From NCBI GenBank assembly GCA_902773455.1, contig CACYEW010000293.1:1-14580 (forward strand): DNA of 14,580 bases, read 5' to 3'. The notes beneath the pieces were generated by a model. It saw only the letters and a program-made list of their open reading frames with translations, did no database searches and was not told the origin of the DNA. Made by a program: the position numbers and the translations under genes. This document shows, one piece after another, positions 6,244 to 14,480 of this stretch. Source of the DNA: an uncultured Ruminococcus sp. (GTDB lineage: Bacteria; Bacillota; Clostridia; Oscillospirales; CAG-272). Each line of letters opens with the position of its first letter. The stretch's first letter is position 1.

Positions 6244-7119
6244 ATGCAAACGGAATTTTCAAACGCGGACAGGGCCGAGGTGCTTACCCAGGCTCTTCCA
6301 TACATCAAACGCTACGTCGGCAAGACGGTCGTGATAAAATACGGCGGAAACGCGATGACGAACGACGCGCTCAAGGAGCAGGTGATGGGCGACATCGTTC
6401 TGCTCCACCTTATCGGCGTGAAGATCGTACTCGTTCACGGCGGCGGCCCGGAGATAAGCCGCCTTATGGAAAAGCTCGGCAAAAAGCCGGAATTCGTGGA
6501 CGGTCTGCGCGTGACGGACAAGGAGACCGTCGATATAGTTCAGATGGTATTGTCCGGCAAGATAAACAAGACTCTCGTAAATATGCTCGAATCGAGGGGC
6601 GGCCGCGCTATCGGCATTTCGGGTATGGACGGCAGTCTTATCACCGCCGAAGCGAAGGATCCCCGTCTCGGTTACGTGGGCAGGGTGACCGACGTGAACA
6701 TAAAGCCGGTCTTCGATCTGCTCGAAAAGGGCTACATACCCGTGATATCGACCGTCGGAAGCGATCACGGCGGCAACGTCTACAACATCAACGGCGATAC
6801 GGCCGCCGCGTTCATAGCGGGCGCGCTCGGAGCCGAACGGCTGATAATGATGACCGATATCGACGGCATACTTCTCGACAAAAACGATCCGTCTTCGCTT
6901 ATCCCGGAGCTGAACGTGAGCGAGATAGAAGCTTTAACGAAAAGCGGCGTTATATCGGGCGGTATGATACCGAAGGTCGAGTGCTGTCTCGAAGCGCTTT
7001 CGGGCGGCGTGAAAAACGTCGTTATACTCGACGGAAGGGTCCCACATTCCATTCTTATGGAGCTGCTTACGAACGAAGGCGCCGGAACGTGGATACACGG
7101 CGGGGAGGATAAAGAATGA
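6244..7119 (+). CDS. argB: Acetylglutamate kinase ArgB
   Basis: 291 residues. It phosphorylates N-acetylglutamate with ATP, the second step of arginine synthesis. The amino-acid-kinase fold is shown by VIKYGGNAM (Lys32 and the Gly-rich loop), LVHGGGPE (63-70), NINGDTAAAF (181-190), MTDIDGIL (203-210) and GGMIPKVE (239-246). About 25 residues precede the first strand, including the ALPYIKRYVGKT helix. That N-terminal helix is characteristic of the hexameric, arginine-inhibited kinases and is missing in the short enterobacterial form. I therefore infer feedback inhibition by arginine, as expected in an acetyl-recycling pathway. AGAGG precedes the ATG. The stop overlaps the argD start as ATGA, suggesting translational coupling. 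Confidence 0.97.
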   Translation: MQTEFSNADRAEVLTQALPYIKRYVGKTVVIKYGGNAMTNDALKEQVMGDIVLLHLIGVKIVLVHGGGPEISRLMEKLGKKPEFVDGLRVTDKETVDIVQMVLSGKINKTLVNMLESRGGRAIGISGMDGSLITAEAKDPRLGYVGRVTDVNIKPVFDLLEKGYIPVISTVGSDHGGNVYNINGDTAAAFIAGALGAERLIMMTDIDGILLDKNDPSSLIPELNVSEIEALTKSGVISGGMIPKVECCLEALSGGVKNVVILDGRVPHSILMELLTNEGAGTWIHGGEDKE

Positions 7120-8279
7120 ACACCAGGCAAAGAGACGAGGCGTATATAGCGCACACTTACAAAAGGTTCCCGGTCGAGCTCGTATCGGGCAAGGGTTCTC
7201 TCGTTTACGACGAAAACGGCAAAAGGTACATAGACATGGGCTCCGGGATCGCCGTGACGTCGTTCGGCATATCCGACGACGTATGGATCGGGGCGGTAAC
7301 GGCGCAGTTATCGAAGATACAGCACACGTCAAACCTCTATTACTCCGCGCCCTGCGCCGAGCTTGCCGAGCTTTTGTGCAAAAAGACCGGTATGAAAAAG
7401 GTTTTCTTTTCAAATTCCGGGGCGGAGGCGAACGAATGCGCGATAAAGGTCGCGCGCGAATACGCAAGGCGGAATCTCGGAGAGGATCATTACAAAATAA
7501 TAACGCTGGAGGGCAGTTTTCACGGCAGGACCGTGACGACGCTTTCAGCCACGGGGCAGGAGCATTATCACGAAAAATTCCGCCCGATGACGCCGGGCTT
7601 CCTTCACGTGAAGCCGGGCGACGAAAAAGGGCTTTCAAAGCTTTTTGAAACGGAAAAGATCGCCGCCGTGCTCGTCGAATGCATACAGGGCGAGGGCGGA
7701 GTGATAGAACTCGACGCCGGTTTTGCGAAAGCGGCGCAGGATATCGCGCACGAAAACGGGGCTCTTTTCATGGTCGACGAGGTACAGACCGGCAACGGCA
7801 GAACGGGCGCGCTTTACGCGTATGAAAACTTCGGTCTGCGCCCCGACGTCGTTACGACGGCTAAAGGACTTGCCGGCGGTCTGCCGCTCGGAGCGGCTCT
7901 GCTTTCGGAAAAGGTCGAAAACGTGCTCGGATACGGCGATCACGGTTCCACGTTCGGCGGCAATCCCGTCGCCGCGGCGGGAGCGCTGAGCATTCTGAAG
8001 CGGCTCGATCCCGATTTTCTTTCAAAGGTGAAAGAAAAGGGAGCGTTTTTAAGAAAAAAATTCGAATTTGCAAGCGGTATCGAGGCGGTGAGCGGCATCG
8101 GTCTGATGCTGGGGCTGAAAACCGTAAAGCCCGCCGCGGAGGTCGTCGCGGCGGCTATGGAAAAAGGCGTTTTATGCCTTACCGCGAAAGATAAAGTCAG
8201 ACTTTTGCCGGCGCTCAACATCCCCGACGGGCTTCTTGCCGAAGCGGCGGAGATAATAAAAGAAGCGGCGGCGTTATGA
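7116..8279 (+). CDS. argD: Acetylornithine aminotransferase ArgD
   Basis: 387 residues, a class III PLP-dependent aminotransferase. It converts N-acetylglutamate semialdehyde to N-acetylornithine using glutamate, and in many bacteria also serves lysine synthesis as succinyl-DAP aminotransferase. Visible signatures are SNSGAEANECAIK (99-111), the FHGRT loop (135-139), MVDEVQTGNGRTG (219-231, with Asp221 for the PLP ring nitrogen), TTAKGLAGGLPLG with Schiff-base Lys250, and GSTFGGNP (277-284). It overlaps argB by four bases and ends 14 bases before argF. The preceding enzyme, ArgC, is not encoded in this window and must lie elsewhere. Confidence 0.96.
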   Translation: MNTRQRDEAYIAHTYKRFPVELVSGKGSLVYDENGKRYIDMGSGIAVTSFGISDDVWIGAVTAQLSKIQHTSNLYYSAPCAELAELLCKKTGMKKVFFSNSGAEANECAIKVAREYARRNLGEDHYKIITLEGSFHGRTVTTLSATGQEHYHEKFRPMTPGFLHVKPGDEKGLSKLFETEKIAAVLVECIQGEGGVIELDAGFAKAAQDIAHENGALFMVDEVQTGNGRTGALYAYENFGLRPDVVTTAKGLAGGLPLGAALLSEKVENVLGYGDHGSTFGGNPVAAAGALSILKRLDPDFLSKVKEKGAFLRKKFEFASGIEAVSGIGLMLGLKTVKPAAEVVAAAMEKGVLCLTAKDKVRLLPALNIPDGLLAEAAEIIKEAAAL

Positions 8280-8280
8280 G

Positions 8281-8285
8281 AGGAG
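8281..8285 (+). promoter_or_regulatory. Ribosome binding site that decides the argF start
   Basis: AGGAG lies eight bases before ATG 8294. An in-frame ATG at 8276, overlapping the argD stop, would add six residues (MRGDTK) but would place this Shine-Dalgarno site inside the coding region. The 8294 start also matches where the family begins. Confidence 0.7.
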
Positions 8286-8293
8286 ATACAAAA

Positions 8294-9277
8294 ATGGATC
8301 TGCACGGAAAAAGCTTTCTCAAGCTGCTCGATTTCTCGCCGGATGAGATAACCGGGCTTCTCGATCTTGCCGCCGAGCTGAAAGAAAAGAAAAAGAAAGG
8401 TATCGCCCACGCGTATTTCACGGGCAAAAACATAGCGCTCATATTTGAAAAAACGAGCACCCGTACGCGCTGCGCGTTCGAAGTCGCCGCCGCCGATCTC
8501 GGTATGCACGCGGTGTATCTCGATCCGTCGGGATCGCAGATAGGCAAAAAAGAGAGCATCAAAGACACCGCCCGCGTTCTCGGCAGGATGTTCGACGGCA
8601 TCGAATACCGCGGCTACGGGCAGGATATCGTCGAAGAGCTCGCCGCTTACGCCGGAGTGCCCGTATGGAACGGTCTGACGAACGAATTCCACCCGACGCA
8701 GATCCTGGCGGATCTTCTGACGGTAAGAGAGCATCTCGGCTCGCTTTCGGGCAAAAAGCTCGTTTTCACGGGAGACGCGCGTTACAATATGGCGAATTCG
8801 CTCATGGTCGGCTGCGCGAAGGTCGGTATGGATTTCACCGCCTGCGCGCCCGAAAAATACTTTCCCGATCAAAAGCTCGTAAAGATATGCGAAGATATCG
8901 CGAAAACGACCGGCTCGAAGCTCAGCTTCGAAACGGATCCCGCGGCCGCCGTAAAGGGCGCGGACGCGATATATACCGACGTATGGGTATCGATGGGAGA
9001 ACCGGCGTCGGTCTGGGAAGAACGGATAAAAGACCTTTCTCCGTACCGCGTGACGAAAGAGCTTCTTGACGCCGCCGGCGGCGCCTGTCTTTTCATGCAC
9101 TGCCTGCCGGCTTTCCACGATCTTAAAACAACGACGGGAAAAGAAATATACGATAAATTCGGCATAGACTGTATGGAGGTGACCGACGAGGCGTTCGAGG
9201 ACGTCAGATCCGTCGTTTTCGACGAGGCGGAAAACCGTCTGCACACGATCAAAGCCGTTATGGCGGCGACGCTTTAA
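8294..9277 (+). CDS. argF: Ornithine carbamoyltransferase ArgF
   Basis: 327 residues from the chosen ATG. It joins carbamoyl phosphate to ornithine, giving citrulline. The carbamoyl-phosphate domain has STRTR (55-59), DPSGSQIGKKES (77-88) and HPTQ (133-136). The ornithine domain has DVWVSMGE (229-236, the SMG loop that separates ornithine from aspartate transcarbamoylases) and HCLPA (269-273). These make it OTCase rather than PyrB or acetylornithine transcarbamoylase. Biosynthetic rather than catabolic use is inferred from neighbours: argJBD upstream, carAB immediately downstream and no arcA or arcC. The carA Shine-Dalgarno site overlaps its stop codon. Confidence 0.96.
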   Translation: MDLHGKSFLKLLDFSPDEITGLLDLAAELKEKKKKGIAHAYFTGKNIALIFEKTSTRTRCAFEVAAADLGMHAVYLDPSGSQIGKKESIKDTARVLGRMFDGIEYRGYGQDIVEELAAYAGVPVWNGLTNEFHPTQILADLLTVREHLGSLSGKKLVFTGDARYNMANSLMVGCAKVGMDFTACAPEKYFPDQKLVKICEDIAKTTGSKLSFETDPAAAVKGADAIYTDVWVSMGEPASVWEERIKDLSPYRVTKELLDAAGGACLFMHCLPAFHDLKTTTGKEIYDKFGIDCMEVTDEAFEDVRSVVFDEAENRLHTIKAVMAATL

Positions 9278-9286
9278 GGAGAAGAT

Positions 9287-10357
9287 ATGGCGTATCTTTT
9301 ACTGAATAACGGCGCCGTTTTCAAGGGTGAGCGCATCGGCGCGGCGGGCGACTCCGTCGGGGAGCTCGTATTCACCACGGGTATGACAGGTTATCTCGAA
9401 ACGCTGACCGATCCGAGCTACGCCGGACAGATAATAGTCCAGACGTTTCCTCTTATCGGAAACTACGGCGTTATCGAAGAAGATTTCGAGGGCGAGCCCG
9501 CCGCGGCGGGCTACGTCGTACGCGAGATATGCGGCGAGCCGTCGAATTTCCGCTCCGGATACGCGCTCGACGAATTTCTGAAAAGAAAAAACATCCCCGG
9601 CATCTGCGGAGTGGATACGAGAGAGCTGACGAGGATATTGCGCGACGAGGGCGTTATGAACGCCGCGATCTGCGACGTTTTACCGTCTGAGACGTCTTTT
9701 ATCGGCAAATACCGCGTCGAAAACGCGGTCGGCCGCGTGAGCGGAAAGAAAGCCGAAACGTATCTGCCGGAGGGTGAGGTAAAATATTCCGTAACGCTTA
9801 TCGATTACGGCGCGAAGAAAAACATTGTCCGTTCGCTTCTCCGCCGCGGCTGTAAGGTCACGGTCGTGCCGTACGATACGCCCGCCGAGGCGATACTCGA
9901 ACGGGATCCGGACGGTATAATGCTTTCAAACGGTCCGGGCGATCCCGCCGAGAACGTTTACTGCATAGAACAGATAAAAAAGCTCATAGGCAGAAAGCCG
10001 GTCTTCGGCATCTGCCTCGGGCATCAGCTCGCGGCGCTCGCGATGGGCGGCAGAACGGTAAAGCTCAAATTCGGTCACCGCGGCGTAAATCAGCCCGTAA
10101 AGGAGCTCGGCACGGACAGAACGTATATAACGAGCCAGAATCACGGCTACGCGGTCGTAACGGAAAGTCTCGGAGATACGGCGCGTCTGTCGTTTGTGAA
10201 CATGAACGACGGCAGCTGCGAAGGGCTCGAATATAAAGACAAAGACTGCTTCACCGTGCAGTTCCACCCCGAAGCCTGCGCCGGTCCGAACGACACGGCG
10301 TTCCTGTTCGACCGGTTTATTTCGATGATGGGAGGAAAAAAGCTTGCCGAAGGATAA
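9287..10357 (+). CDS. carA: Carbamoyl-phosphate synthase small subunit CarA (glutaminase)
   Basis: 356 residues, full length. It hydrolyses glutamine and passes ammonia through an internal tunnel to CarB. The N-terminal CarA-specific domain (about 1-130) shows GELVFTTGMTGYLETLTDPSY split by the usual pattern; the class I amidotransferase domain (about 165-350) carries FGICLGHQLA with nucleophile Cys243 and VQFHPEA with His327 and Glu329. GGAG (9278-9281) runs from the argF stop and lies five bases before ATG 9287. Its 3' end overlaps the start of carB by 14 bases. Placement directly after argF suggests that the carbamoyl phosphate made here feeds arginine, though a single copy would also have to serve pyrimidines. 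Confidence 0.96.
   Translation: MAYLLLNNGAVFKGERIGAAGDSVGELVFTTGMTGYLETLTDPSYAGQIIVQTFPLIGNYGVIEEDFEGEPAAAGYVVREICGEPSNFRSGYALDEFLKRKNIPGICGVDTRELTRILRDEGVMNAAICDVLPSETSFIGKYRVENAVGRVSGKKAETYLPEGEVKYSVTLIDYGAKKNIVRSLLRRGCKVTVVPYDTPAEAILERDPDGIMLSNGPGDPAENVYCIEQIKKLIGRKPVFGICLGHQLAALAMGGRTVKLKFGHRGVNQPVKELGTDRTYITSQNHGYAVVTESLGDTARLSFVNMNDGSCEGLEYKDKDCFTVQFHPEACAGPNDTAFLFDRFISMMGGKKLAEG
10331..10335 (+). promoter_or_regulatory. Ribosome binding site supporting the TTG start of carB
   Basis: GGAGG inside the carA coding end lies eight bases before TTG 10344. No ATG or GTG is available near this point. The residues encoded just after the TTG (MPKDNSIRKVLVIGSGPI) are the typical CarB N-terminus. 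Confidence 0.75.
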
Positions 10358-13300
10358 TTCGATACGCAAAGTGCTCGTCATAGGCTCGGGACCGATAGTC
10401 ATCGGTCAGGCGGCGGAATTCGACTACGCCGGAGCTCAGGCTTGCCGCGTGCTCAAAGCCGAGGGGATAGACACCGTTCTCGTGAACTCGAACCCCGCGA
10501 CGATAATGACGGACAAGCATCTTGCCGATGAGATATACCTCGAGCCGCAAAACGAAGCGACTCTCAGGCGTATAATAGAAAAAGAACGGCCGGACGGACT
10601 TCTCGCCGGTCTCGGCGGTCAGACGGGGCTCACGCTCGCGATGCGGCTGTACCGCGACGGGACTCTCGAAAAATACGGGGTACGGCTTCTCGGCTCGGGT
10701 ATAGACGCCATAGAAAAGGCGGAGGACCGCGAGCTTTTCCGTATCACGATGAAAAAGATCGGTCAGCCCGTCGTGCCTTCGATGACGGCGACCGACGTGC
10801 AGGCGGCGCTCGACGCCGCGGATGCGATCGGATATCCCGTCATAGTGCGCCCGGCGTTCACTCTCGGAGGCGCCGGCGGAGGTATCGCGGAAACGGGAGA
10901 AGAGCTTGCCGTCATCGCAAAGACGGGACTCGATCTGTCTCCGATCACGCAGGTCCTGATAGAAAAATGCGTCTCCGGCTGGAAGGAGATAGAATTCGAG
11001 ACGGTGCGCGACAAAAAGGGCAACGTGATCGCGGTCTGCTCGATGGAGAATTTCGATCCGGTCGGAATACACACGGGCGATTCGATAGTCGTCGCGCCCG
11101 CTCTGACGCTTTCAAACAAAGAATATCAGATGCTCCGCACCGCCGCGCTCGACATCGTTACGGCGATAGGCATAGAGGGCGGATGCAACTGTCAGTTCGC
11201 TCTCGATCCGGAAAGCTTCGAATACGCCGTCATCGAGGTCAATCCGAGGGTATCGCGTTCCTCCGCGCTCGCGTCCAAAGCGACCGGATACCCGATAGCG
11301 AAAATATCGACGAAGATCGCGCTCGGATACACGCTCGACGAGATACAGAACGACATCACGAAAAAGACCTGCGCCTGTTTCGAGCCGGCTCTCGATTACG
11401 TGACGGTCAAATTTCCGAAATGGCCGTTTGACAAATTCGCCGGCTCGAGCCGCCGTCTCGGCACGCAGATGAAGGCGACGGGCGAGGTAATGGCGATAGC
11501 GCAGAGCTTTGAAGCTGCTTTGATGAAAGCCGTTCGCGGCGCCGAGATATCTCTCGACACGCTTAACGCCGCCCCGATATCGGATGAACCGCTCGAAGCC
11601 CGTCTCGCCGCGCAGGACGACAGACGGCTTTTCACCGTTTTCGAAGCGATCAGATCCGGTATGAGCGTTGAAAAAATCCACGGGATCACGATGATAGATC
11701 CGTGGTTTCTGCATAAACTGAAAAATCTCGCCGATTTTGAAAAATCGCTCGAAGAACACGGCTTGCGGCAGGGCGATTATGAAAAGGCGAAGCGGCTCGG
11801 CTATACCGACGCCGCGATACGCCGCATCAGCGGCGCGGACCGGCTTCCGGAATTCGACGCGTCTTATAAAATGGTCGACACCTGCGCCGCCGAATTCGAC
11901 GCCGAAACGCCGTATTTCTATTCGTGCGCCGACAAAGCCTGCGACGCCCGCAGATTCAAAAGGAGCGGCAGACCGGTGGTGCTCGTGCTCGGTTCGGGAC
12001 CGATACGCATAGGTCAGGGCATCGAGTTCGATTATTCTTCGGTGCATTCGGTGTGGACCTTGCAGAAGACCGGTCACGACGTGGTGATAATAAATAACAA
12101 CCCCGAGACCGTCTCCACCGACTTCGACACGGCGGACCGCCTTTATTTCGAGCCTTTAACGCCTGAGGACGTATGGAACGTCATAAAGGTCGAGAATCCG
12201 ACAGGCGTGGTCGTGGCGTTCGGCGGTCAGACCGCTATCAGGCTGACGGGATTTTTGCGCGACCGCGGAATAAGGATTCTCGGCACCTCCGCCGAGGGCA
12301 TAGACATAGCCGAGGACCGCGCCCGCTTCGACCGTCTGCTCGAAGAATTCGGCATACGCCGCCCTAAGGGAGAAGCCGTGGTAACGCTCGAAGAAGCGGT
12401 GAACGCGGCTGAAAAGCTCGGTTATCCCGTGCTTCTGCGCCCCTCGTACGTTATCGGCGGACAGAATATGACGATCTCGAAAAACAAAGAGGAAACGACG
12501 GATTATATGAACCGGATCCTTTCAGGAGGTATCGAAAATCCGGTGCTTATCGATAAATATATGCCCGGCATAGAGCTTGAGGTCGACGTGATCTCCGACG
12601 GGCGCGACGTGCTGATACCCGGCGTGATGGAGCATATAGAACGCGCCGGAGTGCACAGCGGCGACTCGATAGCCGTATATCCGCCCTACAACCTCAACGA
12701 TCCCCAGCTTTCGCTCATTGCCGGAGTCTCCGAAAAGCTCGCTCTCGCGCTCGGCACAAAGGGACTCGTCAACATACAGTATCTCATATTCGAAAACGAG
12801 CTTTACGTCATAGAGGTAAATCCGCGCGCTTCCCGCACCGTGCCTTATATCAGCAAGGTAACGGGTGTCCCGATGGTCGATCTCGCGTCCCGGGTCATGC
12901 TCGGCGAACCGCTTCGCTCTCTCGGATACGGCGTCGGGCTTTACCGCACGTCGCCTTACGTCGCCGTGAAGGTACCGGTCTTCTCTTTCGAAAAGCTCAG
13001 CGACGCAAACTCCATACTCGGACCTGAGATGAAATCGACGGGCGAAGTGCTCGGCATCGGAAAGACCGTCGCCGAAGCGCTTTACAAGGGTCTTTGCGCG
13101 GCGGGTCTGAAAATTCCCGGTCCGCGGGATAAAAGATCCGGAGTGCTTTTAAGCGTCGCGGACGGCGATTATCAGGAGGTCGGAGGCGTCGCCGAACGGT
13201 TTTACTCGCTCGGCTTCACGCTCTACGCCACCTCCGGCACCGCAAACGCGATAAGGAGCCTCGGTCTGCCCGTGAATACGGCCGCCGATCTCTGCAAAAG

Positions 13301-14375
13301 CTCCGAGATCACCGATCTTATGGAAAGCGGAAAAATTTCGGTCATCGTCTATACCGGCGCGGTGAAGGACGCGACCGTCGGCGACTATACTCTGCTCCAC
13401 CGCCGCGCGATGCAGCTCGGCATTCCCGCTTTCACGTCGCTCGACACGGCGAACGCCCTCGCAAAGAGTATCGAGAGCCGCTTCACCGACGAAAATACGG
13501 AGCTGGTCGACATAAATCATATGCGCCTTTTCCGCGAAACGGTGAAATTCGCGAAAATGCAGTCGTGCGGCAACGATTATATTTTCATCGGGAATTTCGA
13601 CGACCGCATCACCTGCCCCGAATCGCTCTGCGTAAGTCTCTGCGCTCCGCATACCGGCATAGGCGGCGACGGGATAGTGCTTATCGGGCGTTCATCCGTC
13701 GCCGACGCGAAAATGCGTATCTTCAATAAAGACGGATCGGAGGGGAAAATGGCGGGCAACAGCATCCGCTGCGTCGCCAAATATCTGTACGACAAGGGCT
13801 ACGTAAGAAGCGAATACATGACAGTGGAATCGCAAAGCGGCGTGCATATGCTCAGACTGTATCTGCGCGACGGAAAAGTCAGCTCCGTCACCGTGGATAT
13901 GGGAAAAGCGTCGCTTTGCCCGGCGGATCTGCCGGCGCTCGTCGAAGCGGATCCGTTCGTAAACGTGCCGCTGCGCGTCAACGGTACGGTATACGGCGTG
14001 ACGGGAGTTTCGGTCGGCAATCCTCACGCGGTCGTATTCTGCGACTCGCCCGATTCTCTCGATCTTTCGGAGATCGGCCCTGAATTCGAACGTCTGCCGG
14101 TGTTTCCCGAGAGGGTGAACGCCGAATTCGTGCGCGTGATCGGCAAAACGGAGCTCAGAGTCCGCGTATGGGAGCGCGGAAACGGTATGACCATGGCGTG
14201 CGGAACGGGCGCCTGCGCCGCCGCTGCAGCAGCCGTTGAAAACGGCTTTTGCGAAAAAGGCGCCGACGTCACGGTGCATCTGCCCGGCGGAGATCTCACG
14301 GTCAATTACAGCGATGAACGCGTTACGTTGACCGGCAGCGCCGTTATGGTATTCGAAGGTACGTTTGAAATATAA
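10344..14375 (+). CDS. carB: Carbamoyl-phosphate synthase large subunit CarB fused in frame to diaminopimelate epimerase DapF
   Basis: 1343 residues, against about 1060-1070 for normal CarB. Residues 1-1059 are a complete CarB: the N-terminal ATP-grasp half (SGPIVIGQAAEFDYAG 15-30, PAFTLGGAGGG 170-180, IEVNPR 297-302), an oligomerisation region (about 400-540), the second ATP-grasp half (SGPIRIGQGIEFDYSS 551-566, IEVNPRASR 823-831) and the MGS-like allosteric domain (about 930-1045) ending in ELVDINH. With no stop codon and no linker the frame continues at Met1060 into a complete DapF of about 284 residues. CarB makes carbamoyl phosphate from bicarbonate, ammonia and two ATP; DapF interconverts LL- and meso-diaminopimelate. 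It starts at TTG, overlapping carA by 14 bases. A sequencing or assembly error removing a stop remains possible, but both halves read cleanly in one frame. Confidence 0.92.
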   Translation: MPKDNSIRKVLVIGSGPIVIGQAAEFDYAGAQACRVLKAEGIDTVLVNSNPATIMTDKHLADEIYLEPQNEATLRRIIEKERPDGLLAGLGGQTGLTLAMRLYRDGTLEKYGVRLLGSGIDAIEKAEDRELFRITMKKIGQPVVPSMTATDVQAALDAADAIGYPVIVRPAFTLGGAGGGIAETGEELAVIAKTGLDLSPITQVLIEKCVSGWKEIEFETVRDKKGNVIAVCSMENFDPVGIHTGDSIVVAPALTLSNKEYQMLRTAALDIVTAIGIEGGCNCQFALDPESFEYAVIEVNPRVSRSSALASKATGYPIAKISTKIALGYTLDEIQNDITKKTCACFEPALDYVTVKFPKWPFDKFAGSSRRLGTQMKATGEVMAIAQSFEAALMKAVRGAEISLDTLNAAPISDEPLEARLAAQDDRRLFTVFEAIRSGMSVEKIHGITMIDPWFLHKLKNLADFEKSLEEHGLRQGDYEKAKRLGYTDAAIRRISGADRLPEFDASYKMVDTCAAEFDAETPYFYSCADKACDARRFKRSGRPVVLVLGSGPIRIGQGIEFDYSSVHSVWTLQKTGHDVVIINNNPETVSTDFDTADRLYFEPLTPEDVWNVIKVENPTGVVVAFGGQTAIRLTGFLRDRGIRILGTSAEGIDIAEDRARFDRLLEEFGIRRPKGEAVVTLEEAVNAAEKLGYPVLLRPSYVIGGQNMTISKNKEETTDYMNRILSGGIENPVLIDKYMPGIELEVDVISDGRDVLIPGVMEHIERAGVHSGDSIAVYPPYNLNDPQLSLIAGVSEKLALALGTKGLVNIQYLIFENELYVIEVNPRASRTVPYISKVTGVPMVDLASRVMLGEPLRSLGYGVGLYRTSPYVAVKVPVFSFEKLSDANSILGPEMKSTGEVLGIGKTVAEALYKGLCAAGLKIPGPRDKRSGVLLSVADGDYQEVGGVAERFYSLGFTLYATSGTANAIRSLGLPVNTAADLCKSSEITDLMESGKISVIVYTGAVKDATVGDYTLLHRRAMQLGIPAFTSLDTANALAKSIESRFTDENTELVDINHMRLFRETVKFAKMQSCGNDYIFIGNFDDRITCPESLCVSLCAPHTGIGGDGIVLIGRSSVADAKMRIFNKDGSEGKMAGNSIRCVAKYLYDKGYVRSEYMTVESQSGVHMLRLYLRDGKVSSVTVDMGKASLCPADLPALVEADPFVNVPLRVNGTVYGVTGVSVGNPHAVVFCDSPDSLDLSEIGPEFERLPVFPERVNAEFVRVIGKTELRVRVWERGNGMTMACGTGACAAAAAAVENGFCEKGADVTVHLPGGDLTVNYSDERVTLTGSAVMVFEGTFEI
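13521..14375 (+). other. dapF: Diaminopimelate epimerase (DapF) moiety of the fusion
   Basis: DapF makes meso-diaminopimelate for peptidoglycan and lysine by a two-base mechanism using two cysteines. KMQSCGNDYIF (1071-1081) matches the N-terminal KMxGxGNDF motif, with N1077 expected to bind substrate. FNKDGSEGKM leads to AGNSIRC, where the first catalytic Cys of the usual CGNGxRC is Ala1137 (codon GCG). SVGNPHAVVF is present, then WERGNGMTMACGTGAC, with the second catalytic Cys at 1286. No Shine-Dalgarno site precedes ATG 13521 (the nearest GGAG is 18 bases away) or GTG 13542, so separate translation looks unlikely. Cys1075 in SCGND replaces a residue that is usually small or hydrophobic. Whether epimerase activity survives cannot be told from sequence. 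Confidence 0.85.
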
Positions 14376-14385
14376 GGATTGCTTA

Positions 14386-14416
14386 AAAAAGCGTCGGCGG
14401 ACCGCCGGCGCTTTTT
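14386..14416 (+). terminator. Intrinsic terminator of the arg-car-dapF operon
   Basis: The stem AAAAAGCGTCGGC pairs with GCCGGCGCTTTTT with a single T-G wobble around loop GGACC, and it ends in a run of five T. It begins 11 bases after the fusion stop codon. The A-run on the left arm means it could also act on transcripts coming from the right. Confidence 0.9.
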
Positions 14417-14480
14417 GATTGCCGTCTGCGCGCAAACCGGCTCTTCCCCCGCCAACGTCATATATAATTACAGTTCCACC
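14417..14480. other. Short noncoding stretch between terminator and array 3
   Basis: No gene is visible. A perfect TATAAT lies at 14463-14468, but the position 17 bases upstream (GCTCTT) does not resemble a -35 box. It may belong to the leader of a gene beyond the window. Confidence 0.3.

Noticed and set aside
8276..8293. ArgF start at ATG 8276 overlapping the argD stop
   Set aside because: It would place the AGGAG site inside the gene. ATG 8294 has that site at ideal distance and matches the family N-terminus.
13513..13521. Frameshift explanation in which carB stops at TAA 13513-13515 and dapF starts separately
   Set aside because: That TAA is out of frame with CarB, whose frame reads a natural CarB tail up to the DapF start. 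It can be settled only with raw reads, so it stays as the refuting test for the fusion.
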